Shown piece by piece: positions 48,733-57,385 of a DNA stretch of 64,000 bases. A program made the translations under genes and the position numbers. The notes beneath the pieces were generated by a model, which was not told the DNA's origin, did no database searches, and saw nothing but the letters and a program-made list of their open reading frames with translations. This DNA comes from Roseomonas sp. HF4. GTDB lineage: Bacteria > Pseudomonadota > Alphaproteobacteria > Acetobacterales > Acetobacteraceae. How positions within the stretch are numbered: the stretch's first letter is position 1; every line of letters starts with the position of its first letter. The DNA is taken from NCBI RefSeq assembly GCF_005222755.1, contig NZ_STGD01000006.1:186001-250000 (forward strand). Direction: 5' to 3'.

Positions 48733-48870
48733 GGGAAGGTCGGGGGAGGTGAACCTCCCCCAAGCCCCCTCCCTTCCTTGGAACCTGGCGCCACACCTGG
48801 GAGGCCCGGCGCCAAGTGCGAAAGAAGGTTGAGGGGGGTGCGGGGGGAGAAGTTCTCTTCTCCCCTCGCC
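48733..48870 (-). repeat. Dispersed repeat A, copy 5 (inverted)
   Basis: Read on the minus strand: GGGGAGAAGAGAACTTCTCC, a C-run, AACCTTCTTTCGCACTTGGC, CCAGGTTCCAAGGAAGGGAG and GGGGGAGGTTCACCTCCCCC. It lies about ten bases downstream of the minus-strand EamA gene, so in every copy the element has the orientation of the gene whose stop it follows. Confidence 0.85.
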
Positions 48871-48880
48871 GCTTGCCCCG

Positions 48881-49786
48881 TCACCGCCCCAGCAGCACCA
48901 GCACCACCCCCGCCACCACCACCAGCGCGCCGATCACGTCGCTGCGCTTCATGCGTTCCTTTAGGAAGAAGCGGCTGAACAGCAGGGTGAACAGGATCTC
49001 GACTTGCCCCACCGCGCGCACCAGCGCCACGGGGGCGTAGGCGAAGCCCGTGAACCAGCAGGCCGAGCCGCAGGCCGACAGCGCCCCCACCTGCGCCGAC
49101 GACCGCCAGCTGCGGAACAGCATCGGCACCGAGGCGGGCTCGCGCGCCAGCAGCCAGGACCCCTGCATCAGCGTCTGCAGCGTGTTGATCACGACCAGCG
49201 TCTCGAGCGCGCGCAGCGTCGCGTCCGGCCCGTCCAGCTCCTGCGTCGCCGCGCGGATGGCGATCGCGCAGAGCGCGAAGGCGAAGCCCGCGCCAAGCCC
49301 ATAGACCGCCGAGGGCTGCGCCGTCGCCGCCAGCATGTCCCGCAGCGAGGAGACCCGCCCGGCGAGCGACAGGTACAGCGTGCCGCCCACCGACACCGCG
49401 ATTCCCGCCCAGGCCAGCGCCGTGAATCCCTCGCCCAGGAAGATCAGCGCGATGAAGGCTGCCTGCACCGCCTCGGTCTTGGAATAGGCCGTGCCCACCG
49501 CGAAGCCGCGCTGCGCGAAGGACATGATCAGCAGGTTGGTGCCGATGATCTGCCCGAGCCCGCCCAGCACGCAATACAGCAGGTAGGTCCAGGACGGCGC
49601 CGAGAGGCTGCCGCCCATCAGCGCGAGATAGAGCACCACCAGCAGGACGCCGACCGGCACGCCATAGAGGTAGCGCACCACCGCCGCCGCATTGACCGAC
49701 ATCTGCCCGCGCAGTCGCTGCTGCAACGCGGTGCGCCAGGTCTGGAACAGCCCGGCGAGGAGAGTCGCGGCAACCCAGATCGGCAT
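48881..49786 (-). CDS. EamA (DMT) family transporter
   Basis: 301 residues, ten predicted transmembrane helices in two EamA repeats. First repeat around LQQRLRGQMSVNAAAVVRYL and IMSFAQRGFAVGTAYSKTEA; second around GQVEILFTLLFSRFFLKERM with KRSDVIGALVVVAGVVLVLL at the end. The family exports metabolites or amino acids. The ATG shares one base with the stop of the upstream enolase-superfamily gene (TGATG), so it is the last member of a minus-strand array. Confidence 0.92.
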   Translation of the reverse strand: MPIWVAATLLAGLFQTWRTALQQRLRGQMSVNAAAVVRYLYGVPVGVLLVVLYLALMGGSLSAPSWTYLLYCVLGGLGQIIGTNLLIMSFAQRGFAVGTAYSKTEAVQAAFIALIFLGEGFTALAWAGIAVSVGGTLYLSLAGRVSSLRDMLAATAQPSAVYGLGAGFAFALCAIAIRAATQELDGPDATLRALETLVVINTLQTLMQGSWLLAREPASVPMLFRSWRSSAQVGALSACGSACWFTGFAYAPVALVRAVGQVEILFTLLFSRFFLKERMKRSDVIGALVVVAGVVLVLLGR

Positions 49787-50937
49787 CAGCCCAGCCGCGG
49801 GTCCAGCCAGGGCCGCGGCATCGGTTGCCAGGGCGTGAGCCGCGCGCCGGCCTCGTCGATCGCGTTGCCGAGGCCCGGCGCCGCGGAAAGTGTCGCGGCC
49901 CCGCGCGCGAAGCGAAGGTCGTGGCCGGCCGCCAGCGTGAAGAAGCGCTCGGTCTCGCCGAACTGCACCTCGAGCGGCAGCAGGTTCGGGATGGTGGCGC
50001 AGAGATGCACGGAATGCGCGTGGCAGACCGGCCCCGTCGGGTTGTGCGGCGCGACCTCGACGCCCGCGGTCTGCGCGAGCGCCGCGATGCGTCGGATCTC
50101 CTCGTGCCCGCCCGCGTATTTCATGTCGGGCATCACCACGTCGTAGCAGCCGGCCTCGATGATGGTCCGATAGGCGCCGATGCCGGCCAGCGATTCCGCG
50201 CCCGCCAGCCGCATGCCGCGGTCATTCGCCATGGCGCGCAGGCGACGGATCGCGGCGTGGTTCGCCTCGGCCACCGGGCATTCCAGCCAGAACAGGCCGA
50301 AGGGCGCGACATCCTGCACGAGACGCGCCGCGCCGCCGGGGGAAAAGCGCCAATGCGCATCGACCATCACGTCGACCTCGCGCCCGACCGCATCGCGCAC
50401 CGCGGCGATGCGATCGAGGCCCTGCGCATAGGCCGCGCGCATGGCGGGATCGGCCGCATCCTCCCACACGAAGGGTTCGAACGGGGCGAGCTTCACGGCG
50501 CGGAAGCCCTCGGCCACGGCGCGCCGCGCGGCGGCGGCGAAGCCCTCCGGCGTGCGCGGATTGGCGCCGCGGTTGATGTTGGCATAGAGCGGCACTGCGT
50601 CCCGCAGCGCGCCGCCCAGCATGGCGTGGATCGGCCGCCCCGCCGCCTGCCCCGCCAGGTCCCAGAGCGCCTGCTCGAAGGCCGAGAGCACGGCATGCGC
50701 GACGAGCCCGCCCGGCGCATGCGGGATCAACCGCGCGAGCCGGTTGCGGTTGCCCGCATCCTCGCCCGCGACATTCGCCGCAAGCCGCGCGGCCTCGGCC
50801 TCCAGCAGCGCCTCCTGGTTCGCCAGCGTGCATTCGCCGGTGCCGGTGCGCCCGCATTCCGTGCGCACCAGAAGGAAGGACCAGTTGGTCTTAGGCGTGA
50901 CGTTGACGCCGAGGAATTCGAGCGCGGCGATGCGCAT
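49786..50937 (-). CDS. Mandelate racemase/muconate lactonizing enzyme family protein
   Basis: 383 residues. Enolase-superfamily pattern: KLAPFEPF supplies the Lys of barrel strand 2 (KxA rather than KxK), MVDAHWRF and WLECPV give metal ligands Asp and Glu, LAGAESLAG the third Glu, and VAPHNPTGPV a His-Asn acid/base. This pattern resembles sugar-acid dehydratases more than the protein at 5607. One base separates its start from the stop of the Bug gene (TAGGATG). A sugar-acid or hydroxy-acid dehydration is likely; substrate unknown. Confidence 0.9.
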   Translation of the reverse strand: MRIAALEFLGVNVTPKTNWSFLLVRTECGRTGTGECTLANQEALLEAEAARLAANVAGEDAGNRNRLARLIPHAPGGLVAHAVLSAFEQALWDLAGQAAGRPIHAMLGGALRDAVPLYANINRGANPRTPEGFAAAARRAVAEGFRAVKLAPFEPFVWEDAADPAMRAAYAQGLDRIAAVRDAVGREVDVMVDAHWRFSPGGAARLVQDVAPFGLFWLECPVAEANHAAIRRLRAMANDRGMRLAGAESLAGIGAYRTIIEAGCYDVVMPDMKYAGGHEEIRRIAALAQTAGVEVAPHNPTGPVCHAHSVHLCATIPNLLPLEVQFGETERFFTLAAGHDLRFARGAATLSAAPGLGNAIDEAGARLTPWQPMPRPWLDPRLG

Positions 50938-50938
50938 C

Positions 50939-51910
50939 CTACTGCGCCGTGATGTTCGCGGCGGCGGCCAGGCGCTTCCACTGCGCGATGTCGCGCTCGA
51001 TCCGCTGCTGGAATTCCGCCGGCGTCGAGACCACCAGGGAGCCGCCCAGCAGCCGCACGCGGTCGCGCAGCTGCGCGTTGTCGCGCAGCTTCACGAGTTC
51101 TGCGAGCAGCCGCTCGCGCGCGGCCGCCGGGGTGCCCTTCGGCGCCAGGATGCCGTTCCAGGCGACGGTCTCGAAGCCGGGCAGGCCGCTTTCGTGCACC
51201 GTCGGCGTGTCGGGCAGGTCGCCCAGGCGCGTCATCGAGGTCACGGCCAGCAGCTTCACCTCGCCGCTGCGCACCTGCGGCATGACGTTGACCAGGTTGG
51301 CGAAGGCGACCGGCGCCTCGCCCGCGATCACCGCCTGCACCAGCGCCGGCGCGCCGCGATACGGCACGTGGACGATGTCGAGCCCGGCCTGGTTCTTGAA
51401 CAGCTCCATGTTCATGTGCGCCGAGGAGCCGACGCCGGCCGAGGCGTAGTTCAGCGCACCGGGGCGCGCGCGAATGGCCGCGATCAGCCCCGCCACGTCC
51501 GCCACCGGCAGCACGCGGCTGTTCACGATCAGCGCATTCGGCCCGATCACCAGCAGCGACACCGGGTCGAAGGCGTTGGTCAGGTCGTAGGGCAGGTCCC
51601 GGTAGATGGCGGCGTTGATCCCGTTCGAACCCGCATTGCCGAGCAGGAAGGAATAGCCGTCCGGGGGCGCGCGGAAGGCGGCCTCGACGCCGATGCGCCC
51701 GCCGGCGCCGCCACGGTTCTCGATCACGAAGGGCTGGCCGAGCGCGCCTTCGAGCAGCGGCGCCACCAGCCGCGCGGTGGTGTCGTTCCCGGTGCCCGGC
51801 GTGTCGGGCAGGATCAGGCGCACGGGGCGCGCGGGCCACGCGGGCTGGGCCAGTGCCGGCGCGGCGAGCGCGGCGGACGCGGCCGCAAGCAGGTGGCGGC
51901 GATGGATCAT
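50939..51910 (-). CDS. Bug/TctC-family substrate-binding protein
   Basis: 323 residues. Signal MIHRRHLLAAASAALAAPAL, then WPARPVRLILPDTPGTGNDT (Bug loop with PGTGND in place of PGG-x-D), ENRGGAGGRIGVEAAF, ASAGVGSSAHMNMELF and VPYRGAPALVQAVIAG. GGGAGGA precedes the ATG. It lies between the amidohydrolase and the enolase-superfamily enzyme in a same-strand array, so its ligand may be the substrate of one of those enzymes. Confidence 0.93.
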   Translation of the reverse strand: MIHRRHLLAAASAALAAPALAQPAWPARPVRLILPDTPGTGNDTTARLVAPLLEGALGQPFVIENRGGAGGRIGVEAAFRAPPDGYSFLLGNAGSNGINAAIYRDLPYDLTNAFDPVSLLVIGPNALIVNSRVLPVADVAGLIAAIRARPGALNYASAGVGSSAHMNMELFKNQAGLDIVHVPYRGAPALVQAVIAGEAPVAFANLVNVMPQVRSGEVKLLAVTSMTRLGDLPDTPTVHESGLPGFETVAWNGILAPKGTPAAARERLLAELVKLRDNAQLRDRVRLLGGSLVVSTPAEFQQRIERDIAQWKRLAAAANITAQ

Positions 51911-51960
51911 GGCTTGTTCCTCCCGAACTGCGCGCAGCGTGGCCTGAACCGCGCCGCGCA

Positions 51961-53373
51961 TCAACGGCGCGTGCGGCCCCAGCCCGGGTCCTCCTCGACC
52001 ATCGCGGACAGGCCGGCCCGGGCCAGCATCTGCGCCGTCTCGCGCTCCGCCGCCGCACGCATCGGGGCCTCCTCCACATGCGCCACCACGCGCTCGCGCA
52101 TCAGCACCTGGCCGCCCACCACCACGTCCCGTACATCGTGGCCATTGGCGAAGAACACGACGCGGTGCACCGGCATGTTCATGGGCAGCATGTGCGGCGC
52201 CGTGAGGTCCACCGTGACGATGTCGGCTTCCTTGCCGACTTCCAGGCTGCCGACGCGGTCCGCCATGCCGAGTCCCCGCGCGGCATCGATGGTGATCATC
52301 TCGAGCGCCTTGCCCGGCGGCATCAGCGCCTCGTCGCGCGCATGCCGCTGGTGGTAGCGGATCGCCTGGAACATGTGCCGGAACATGTCCGTGCTGCGGT
52401 CGGGCGCGGTGCCGTCGGAGCCCAGCATGACCGTCACGCCCCGGTCCATCATCGCGATGGCCGGGCAATGCCCGCGCACGGCCGCGATGGCCGAGGGGTT
52501 GTGCACCACCGACGTGCCCGTGCGGACCAGCGTGTCGATGTCGTCCTCGGTCAGGTCGGTGCAGTGCGACAACCAGGCATCGGGGCCGAGCAGCCCGAAC
52601 ATCCGGTCCGCCATGCCGACCGAGCCGTTGCGGTGCCCGTCCTGGTGGAACAGCGTGCCGGCCTTCTTCCCCAGGTCGCGGATCACGCGGCCCTGGGCCT
52701 CGATCTCCTTCACCTTCGCGGCGTCGTGCGTCGCCTCCCGGTACACTGGCATCAGGGTCGCGCAGGCGATGCGGCCCTGGCCGTGGTGGCGCTCGATCAG
52801 CGTGCCGATCGTCTCGGCCTGCTGCGCGAAGGGCACGTCGCGGACTTCGCCATCCAGCCCGCGATAGGGCCGCGGGAAGGGCGGGCGCGTCGGGCCCAGC
52901 ACCATGATGCGGCGGATGCCGACATCATTCGTGCCCGCCACATGCGCGTCGCCATGCGCGGGGTCGTCCACGCGCCCGATGGAATCGCCGCCGCCCAGCA
53001 GCATGACCGAGGTGGTGATGCCGAAGCGCAGCTGCTCGAGCGCCGAGAGCGCCGCCTCCGCCCGCCAGAAGGATGGCGGGGAGGCCAGCGTGTAGATCAC
53101 GCGGCAGGCCTCCGACCAGGCCGCGGAATCGCCGCTGCCCATGGTCTTGACCAGGCCGTGCCCGGCATGGGCGTGGCCGTCGATCAGCCCGGGCAGGATG
53201 GCGCGGCCGCGCGCGTCGATCCGCTGCTTCGCATCGTGCGCCGCCTCGACCTCCGCGCGCGGGCCGACCGCCACGATCTTTCCGCCCGTCACCGCCACCG
53301 CGCCATCGGCGATGACGCGCCGGCCAGGGTCCATCGTGATGACGACCCCGCCGGAGACGATGAGCTCGGCCAT
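51961..53373 (-). CDS. Amidohydrolase family protein (chlorohydrolase/deaminase type)
   Basis: 470 residues. Metal-dependent TIM-barrel hydrolase: GLIDGHAHAGHG holds the HxH pair, HQDGH and SHCTDL later His ligands, and MLGSDGTAPDR the catalytic Asp. The composite beta-sandwich is formed by the N-terminal IVSGGVVITMD and C-terminal VGSLEVGKEADIVTVDL. The layout fits the atrazine chlorohydrolase/guanine deaminase group, which acts on C-Cl or C-N bonds of heterocycles. Its start shares one base with the stop of the upstream binding-protein gene (TGATG). Substrate unknown. Confidence 0.92.
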   Translation of the reverse strand: MAELIVSGGVVITMDPGRRVIADGAVAVTGGKIVAVGPRAEVEAAHDAKQRIDARGRAILPGLIDGHAHAGHGLVKTMGSGDSAAWSEACRVIYTLASPPSFWRAEAALSALEQLRFGITTSVMLLGGGDSIGRVDDPAHGDAHVAGTNDVGIRRIMVLGPTRPPFPRPYRGLDGEVRDVPFAQQAETIGTLIERHHGQGRIACATLMPVYREATHDAAKVKEIEAQGRVIRDLGKKAGTLFHQDGHRNGSVGMADRMFGLLGPDAWLSHCTDLTEDDIDTLVRTGTSVVHNPSAIAAVRGHCPAIAMMDRGVTVMLGSDGTAPDRSTDMFRHMFQAIRYHQRHARDEALMPPGKALEMITIDAARGLGMADRVGSLEVGKEADIVTVDLTAPHMLPMNMPVHRVVFFANGHDVRDVVVGGQVLMRERVVAHVEEAPMRAAAERETAQMLARAGLSAMVEEDPGWGRTRR

Positions 53374-54947
53374 CAGTTCACCCTCACGTAGCGCAGGCGC
53401 AGCCGGTTGTCGGGCGACTGCGACAGCTCGATGTTGCGACGCCCCGCCCAGACCACCGGCTGCTGGTGCAGCGGCACGTGCGCGACCTCCCGCTTCTCGA
53501 TCAGCAGGGCGTCCCGGATCAGCGCGCGGCGACGCGCCTCGTCGCCTTCCTCGGCGATGCGGTCGACCAGCGCGTCGAATTCGGCATTGGACCAGCGGCC
53601 GACATTGAGGCCGGCGGTGCGCTCGGTGCGCGTGCGCAGCACCTCCGACAGCGTGGAATAGGCATCGGCCAGCGGCAGCCCCGCATGGCCCAGCATGAAC
53701 ATCGACGCATCGAGCGAGTTGATCCGCCGCGACCACAGCGCCAGCGTCTCGAACTGCGGGATGACGCGGATGCCGATGCGGCTCAGCATGCCCGATATCG
53801 CGATGCAGAGCCGCTCGTCGTAGACATACCGGTCGTTCGGGCAGGCGAGGCCGACCGAGAAACCGTCCGGATACCCCGCTTCCGCCAGCAGCCGCTTCGC
53901 GGCGTCCGGGTCGTAGGGGAAGGTGCGGGTGTTGATGTCCTCCGGCGCGCCGCGCAGGAACGGGCTCGCCATGGTGCCGGCGATCCAGGCATTGCCACGC
54001 ATGACGGAACGCCGCAGCGCCTCGACGTCGATCGCCTGGTAGATGGCGCGGCGCACGCGGATGTCGCGCAGCGGGTTGCGCCCGCGCACGTCGGAATGCG
54101 TGAGCTCGTCACGGAAATGGTCGAAGCCAAGGTAGATGGTGCGCAGCTCCGGGCCCTGCACCACCTGCAGGTTCGGGTTGGCCTCGATGCGCGGGATGTC
54201 CTGCAGCGGGAGTTCCACCAGCGCGTCCACCTGGCCGCCGAGCAGCGCCGCGGTGCGCGTCGCGGCCGAGCGGATCGGCTGGAAGGTCACCTCGGTCAGG
54301 TTGTGCTGCGGCCGGTCCCACCATTGCGCATGGGGCTCGAGCACGGTCGGCCCGTCGATCTGCCGGCTGCGCACGCGGAAGGGGCCGGTGCCGTTGGCGC
54401 TGCGCGACGCCGCGCTTTCCTCGCGCTGCTGCAGGTTGGTGGCCGCGGTCGCGTTGTTCGCCGCCGCCCAGCCGCTGTCCATGATGTGCATCTGGGTCAG
54501 CGCGTTGAGCAGGATCGGAAAGGGGCGCTGCGTCTCGATCTCGACGGTCAGTGGGCCGGTGGCGCGCACTTCCTTGACGATGCCGCCCAGCACGCCGCGG
54601 GCGAGTGCGCCCGGCGTGTTCAGCCGCTGCCAGGAGAATACGACATCCTCGGCGCCCAGCGTCTCCCCGCCGTGGAAGCGGACGCCGTCCCGCAGGTGGA
54701 AGCGCCAGACGGTCGGCGAGACCGTCTCCCACCGCACGGCGAGCGACGGCTCGAGCTCGAGCCGCTGGTTGTGCCGCACCAGGCTCTCATAGACGTTGTC
54801 GAGGAAGGCGTTGGTGAAGGTGTTGTTCGACGAATGCGGGTCGAGCGTCAGCAGGTCCGCGGCGAAGGACCAGGACAGCGACCGCGCGAGCGCGGGCGGC
54901 GCCGCGGCAAGCATCGCGGCGGCCGCGGCGGCATGGATCAGGCGCAT
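53373..54947 (-). CDS. Family-5 ABC substrate-binding protein
   Basis: 524 residues with a Sec signal (IHAAAAAAMLAAAPPALARS). Family-5 features: LLTLDPHSSNNTFTNAFLDN, YESLVRHNQRLELEPSLAV, HLRDGVRFHGGETLGAEDVV and NGTGPFRVRSRQIDGPTVLE. It is clearly diverged from the trio at 36210/44381/46221 and closer to general dipeptide-type binding proteins. It shares one base with the next gene start. No permeases are found in the array. Confidence 0.92.
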   Translation of the reverse strand: MRLIHAAAAAAMLAAAPPALARSLSWSFAADLLTLDPHSSNNTFTNAFLDNVYESLVRHNQRLELEPSLAVRWETVSPTVWRFHLRDGVRFHGGETLGAEDVVFSWQRLNTPGALARGVLGGIVKEVRATGPLTVEIETQRPFPILLNALTQMHIMDSGWAAANNATAATNLQQREESAASRSANGTGPFRVRSRQIDGPTVLEPHAQWWDRPQHNLTEVTFQPIRSAATRTAALLGGQVDALVELPLQDIPRIEANPNLQVVQGPELRTIYLGFDHFRDELTHSDVRGRNPLRDIRVRRAIYQAIDVEALRRSVMRGNAWIAGTMASPFLRGAPEDINTRTFPYDPDAAKRLLAEAGYPDGFSVGLACPNDRYVYDERLCIAISGMLSRIGIRVIPQFETLALWSRRINSLDASMFMLGHAGLPLADAYSTLSEVLRTRTERTAGLNVGRWSNAEFDALVDRIAEEGDEARRRALIRDALLIEKREVAHVPLHQQPVVWAGRRNIELSQSPDNRLRLRYVRVN

Positions 54948-55002
54948 GGCGGAACTCCGGGGAAGGACGGCCCGGGAAGGCTGCGGCGCCCGCGGGGCGG
55001 CG

Positions 55003-55986
55003 TCAACCGGCGTCGAGCTGCAGCCCCTCGCGGCGGATCACCTCCGCCCATTTCGCCGTCTCGGCGCGCACGAAGGCGGCGAACTCCTCGGGCCCGCCGG
55101 TCAGCGCCACGCCCCCGAGCTCGGCGAAGCGGCGCGTGGTCTCGGGCAGCGCCAGCATCGCCATGGTGGCGGCGTTCAGCGCGGCGACCGCCGCCGGCGG
55201 CATCGCGGCCGGGCCGAAGACGCCGAACCAGGTGTTGACGTCGTAGGGGGCGAGCTCGGGCATGGTCTCGCGCATCGCCGGCACCTCCGGTAGCAGCGGG
55301 TGGCGCTCGCGGCTCGTGACCGCCAGCGCGCGCACGCGCCCCGACTGGATGTGGCCGATGATGCCGGTCAGGTTGTCGATCAGGAAGGCGACGTTGCCGG
55401 CCAGGATGTCGAGCTGCGCGGGGGCGGATCCGCGATGCGGCACGTGGATGGCCTGCGCGTCCATCAGCTGCAGCATCCAGACCGGCGAGAGGTGCGTCGA
55501 TTGCCCGACGCCGGTCGAGGCGAAGGGGATCTGCCCCGGCCGCGCCCGCAGCAGCGCCGCCAGCTCCGCCACCGTGTTCGCCTGCACCGAGGGATGCACG
55601 ACCAGCACGTTCGGCCCGCGGATGGTGCCCGCGATCGGGACCAGCTGCTCGGCGCGATAGGGCAGGTTGCGGAACAGCGAATAGCCGATCGCCTGCGGCC
55701 CGATATTGCCCATCAGCAGCGTGCCGCCGTCGGGCCGCGCGCGCACCACCTCGAGCGTGCCGATGGTGCCGCCTCCGCCGGCGCGGTTTTCGACCACGAA
55801 GGGGCTGCCCCAGCGCACCTGCAGGAACTGCGCGAGCAGCCGTGCCATGATGTCCGTGGTGCCGCCCGCGGCGGCGGGCACGACGATGCGCGACGGGCCG
55901 GCCGGGCGCCAGTCCTGCGCATGGGCGACGAGCGGCGCGGCAGCGATCGGCAGCGCGAGCGCGGCGCGGCGGGTCAGGCGGGGCAT
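55003..55986 (-). CDS. Bug/TctC-family substrate-binding protein
   Basis: 327 residues. Tat-like signal (LTRRAALALPIAAAPLVAHA), then GPSRIVVPAAAGGTTDIMAR (Bug ligand loop), VENRAGGGGTIGTLEVVR, STGVGQSTHLSPVWML and VPHRGSAPAQLDILAG. It lies 55 bases from both neighbours on the same strand. A third Bug protein within 13 kb, again without TctAB. Confidence 0.93.
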   Translation of the reverse strand: MPRLTRRAALALPIAAAPLVAHAQDWRPAGPSRIVVPAAAGGTTDIMARLLAQFLQVRWGSPFVVENRAGGGGTIGTLEVVRARPDGGTLLMGNIGPQAIGYSLFRNLPYRAEQLVPIAGTIRGPNVLVVHPSVQANTVAELAALLRARPGQIPFASTGVGQSTHLSPVWMLQLMDAQAIHVPHRGSAPAQLDILAGNVAFLIDNLTGIIGHIQSGRVRALAVTSRERHPLLPEVPAMRETMPELAPYDVNTWFGVFGPAAMPPAAVAALNAATMAMLALPETTRRFAELGGVALTGGPEEFAAFVRAETAKWAEVIRREGLQLDAG

Positions 55987-56041
55987 CTGGTTTTTCTCCG
56001 GGGCGTTTCCGCGGGCAGCATGGCGCGCCGGCGCGGCGCCG

Positions 56042-56839
56042 TCACGCCCCCCGCCGCGCCGTGGCCAGCCGCGCGACCGCGACGAAGGACCGCGGCCCGT
56101 CGGCGCCCCCGGCCAGGTAGGCGCGGCGCGCCAGCGCCTCCACCCGGGGCCGGCGGGCGGGCGGCAGCGCGGCCACGAAGGCGCCGGCGATCCCCTGCCC
56201 GCCCTCGGCCCAGGGCGACCACCAGTCGGCGAAGTCCGCGAAATCCTGGCGGATCATGATGTCGCGCTCGGCCACCTCGACAAGCCCAGCGCCGGCCAGC
56301 AGCGCGCCGAGCCGCCCCGGCGCGCCGACCGGGTCCGCCCAATAGCGGGCGCGGAAGGCCTCCCCGTCAGGCTCCGTGGCGGCGACGGTGTCGGCGAAGG
56401 CGCGCAGGAAGGGAAAGCCGCCGGTGAAGTCCCACATCGCGGCCGCCACCAGGCCGCCGGGCCGCGTGACGCGCGCCATCTCGGCCACCGCCGCGGCGCG
56501 GTCCGGCACGAATTGCAGCACGAGCAGCGACAGCGCGGCGTCGAAGGCGGCATCGGGCAGGGGCAGGCGCGTCACGTCCGCCACCAGGAGACGCGCAGCC
56601 GGCGCCTGCGCGCGCGCGGCGGAGACGAAGGCTGGGCTGAGATCGACGCCGGTGACGCGCGCCGCGGCATCGCGCGCGGCGATCGCGCCCGCCAGCGCGC
56701 CGGTGCCGCACCCGGCATCCAGGACATCGCCGCCCGCGGGCAACGGCAGCACGTCGAGCACCGCCTCCGCGAGACGCCGGCTCCAGCGCCCCATGCTCCG
56801 CTCATAGGCCGCGGGCGCGGTGGCGACGTAGCCGGCCAC
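56042..56839 (-). CDS. Class I SAM-dependent methyltransferase (Methyltransf_11 type)
   Basis: 265 residues from the GTG at 56839, five bases after the stop of the upstream gene; a longer start would overlap it. Motif I VLDAGCGTGALAGAIAA, motif II TGVDLSPAFV, VADVTRLPLPDAAFDAALS and MARVTRPGGLVAAAMWDFTG are standard. Residues 160-240 form a cap with DFADFADWWSPWAEG. Small-molecule target; unknown. Confidence 0.9.
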   Translation of the reverse strand: MAGYVATAPAAYERSMGRWSRRLAEAVLDVLPLPAGGDVLDAGCGTGALAGAIAARDAAARVTGVDLSPAFVSAARAQAPAARLLVADVTRLPLPDAAFDAALSLLVLQFVPDRAAAVAEMARVTRPGGLVAAAMWDFTGGFPFLRAFADTVAATEPDGEAFRARYWADPVGAPGRLGALLAGAGLVEVAERDIMIRQDFADFADWWSPWAEGGQGIAGAFVAALPPARRPRVEALARRAYLAGGADGPRSFVAVARLATARRGA

Positions 56840-56844
56840 GCGGG

Positions 56845-57318
56845 CTATTCCTCCATCGTGTAGCGGAAGTCGCAATGCGAGGCTCCGCCCATGATGGTCT
56901 GGGTGCGTTCCAGCTTCATCTTCGGGTGGTAGCCCTCGCAGAAGGCGCCGTCGCGGTTGCAGGAGAGCACGGCGCCGAGATCGGCCAGCCCCATCTCGCG
57001 GTACATCTCGGCGTAGCGGCAGCGCGTGACGTTGAAGTCGTAGCGCGTGGCATCCTGGCGCAGCGTCTCGATCTCGAGCGCGTCGTCCTTCGTCCAGAGC
57101 GGCTGCAGCGCGATGAAATGCGCGAGCGAGGGCGCGCCGCCCGGCGCGTCCTTCGCCATGGCCGCGGCCGTCTCCTTCGCCATCTTCACCACGGCGCGGG
57201 ACAGGATGGCCTTGGCTGCGGCCTCGCCGATCGCGGCCTTCATCTCGTCGTACACGCCGCGCGCGAAGGCGGCCTCGATACGACGCTGACGCAGGATGCC
57301 GAGCTGGTCGCCAGACAT
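56845..57318 (-). CDS. L-2-amino-thiazoline-4-carboxylate hydrolase family protein
   Basis: 157 residues. The C-terminal half carries the family signature: FNVTRCRYAEMYREMGLADL, LSCNRDGAFCEGYHPKMKLE and RTQTIMGGASHCDFRY, with conserved Cys and His residues likely to bind metal or act in catalysis. The type enzyme opens 2-amino-thiazoline-4-carboxylate on the way to cysteine; many members act on other substrates. It is the first gene of the minus-strand array. Its Shine-Dalgarno GGGGAGG lies in the 3' arm of a terminator hairpin six bases before the ATG. Confidence 0.9.
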   Translation of the reverse strand: MSGDQLGILRQRRIEAAFARGVYDEMKAAIGEAAAKAILSRAVVKMAKETAAAMAKDAPGGAPSLAHFIALQPLWTKDDALEIETLRQDATRYDFNVTRCRYAEMYREMGLADLGAVLSCNRDGAFCEGYHPKMKLERTQTIMGGASHCDFRYTMEE

Positions 57319-57319
57319 G

Positions 57320-57353
57320 AAAAACCTCCCCGACGGTGATGCCGCCGGGGAGG
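57320..57353 (-). terminator. Intrinsic terminator whose 3' arm is the RBS of the next gene
   Basis: On the minus strand: CCTCCCCGGCGG, loop, then CGGGGAGG-type arm followed by TTTTT and C-ATG. Stem: 8 bp (57325-57332 with 57346-57353), an A-C mismatch, then 3 bp, five-base loop. It would end transcription of the lipoprotein gene at 57386-57781. The 3' arm reads GGGGAGG and lies six bases before the ATG of the ATC-hydrolase gene, a perfect Shine-Dalgarno. Confidence 0.8.
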
Positions 57354-57385
57354 CTATCGCGGCGCGGCGCTGCCGGCGAGACGCA

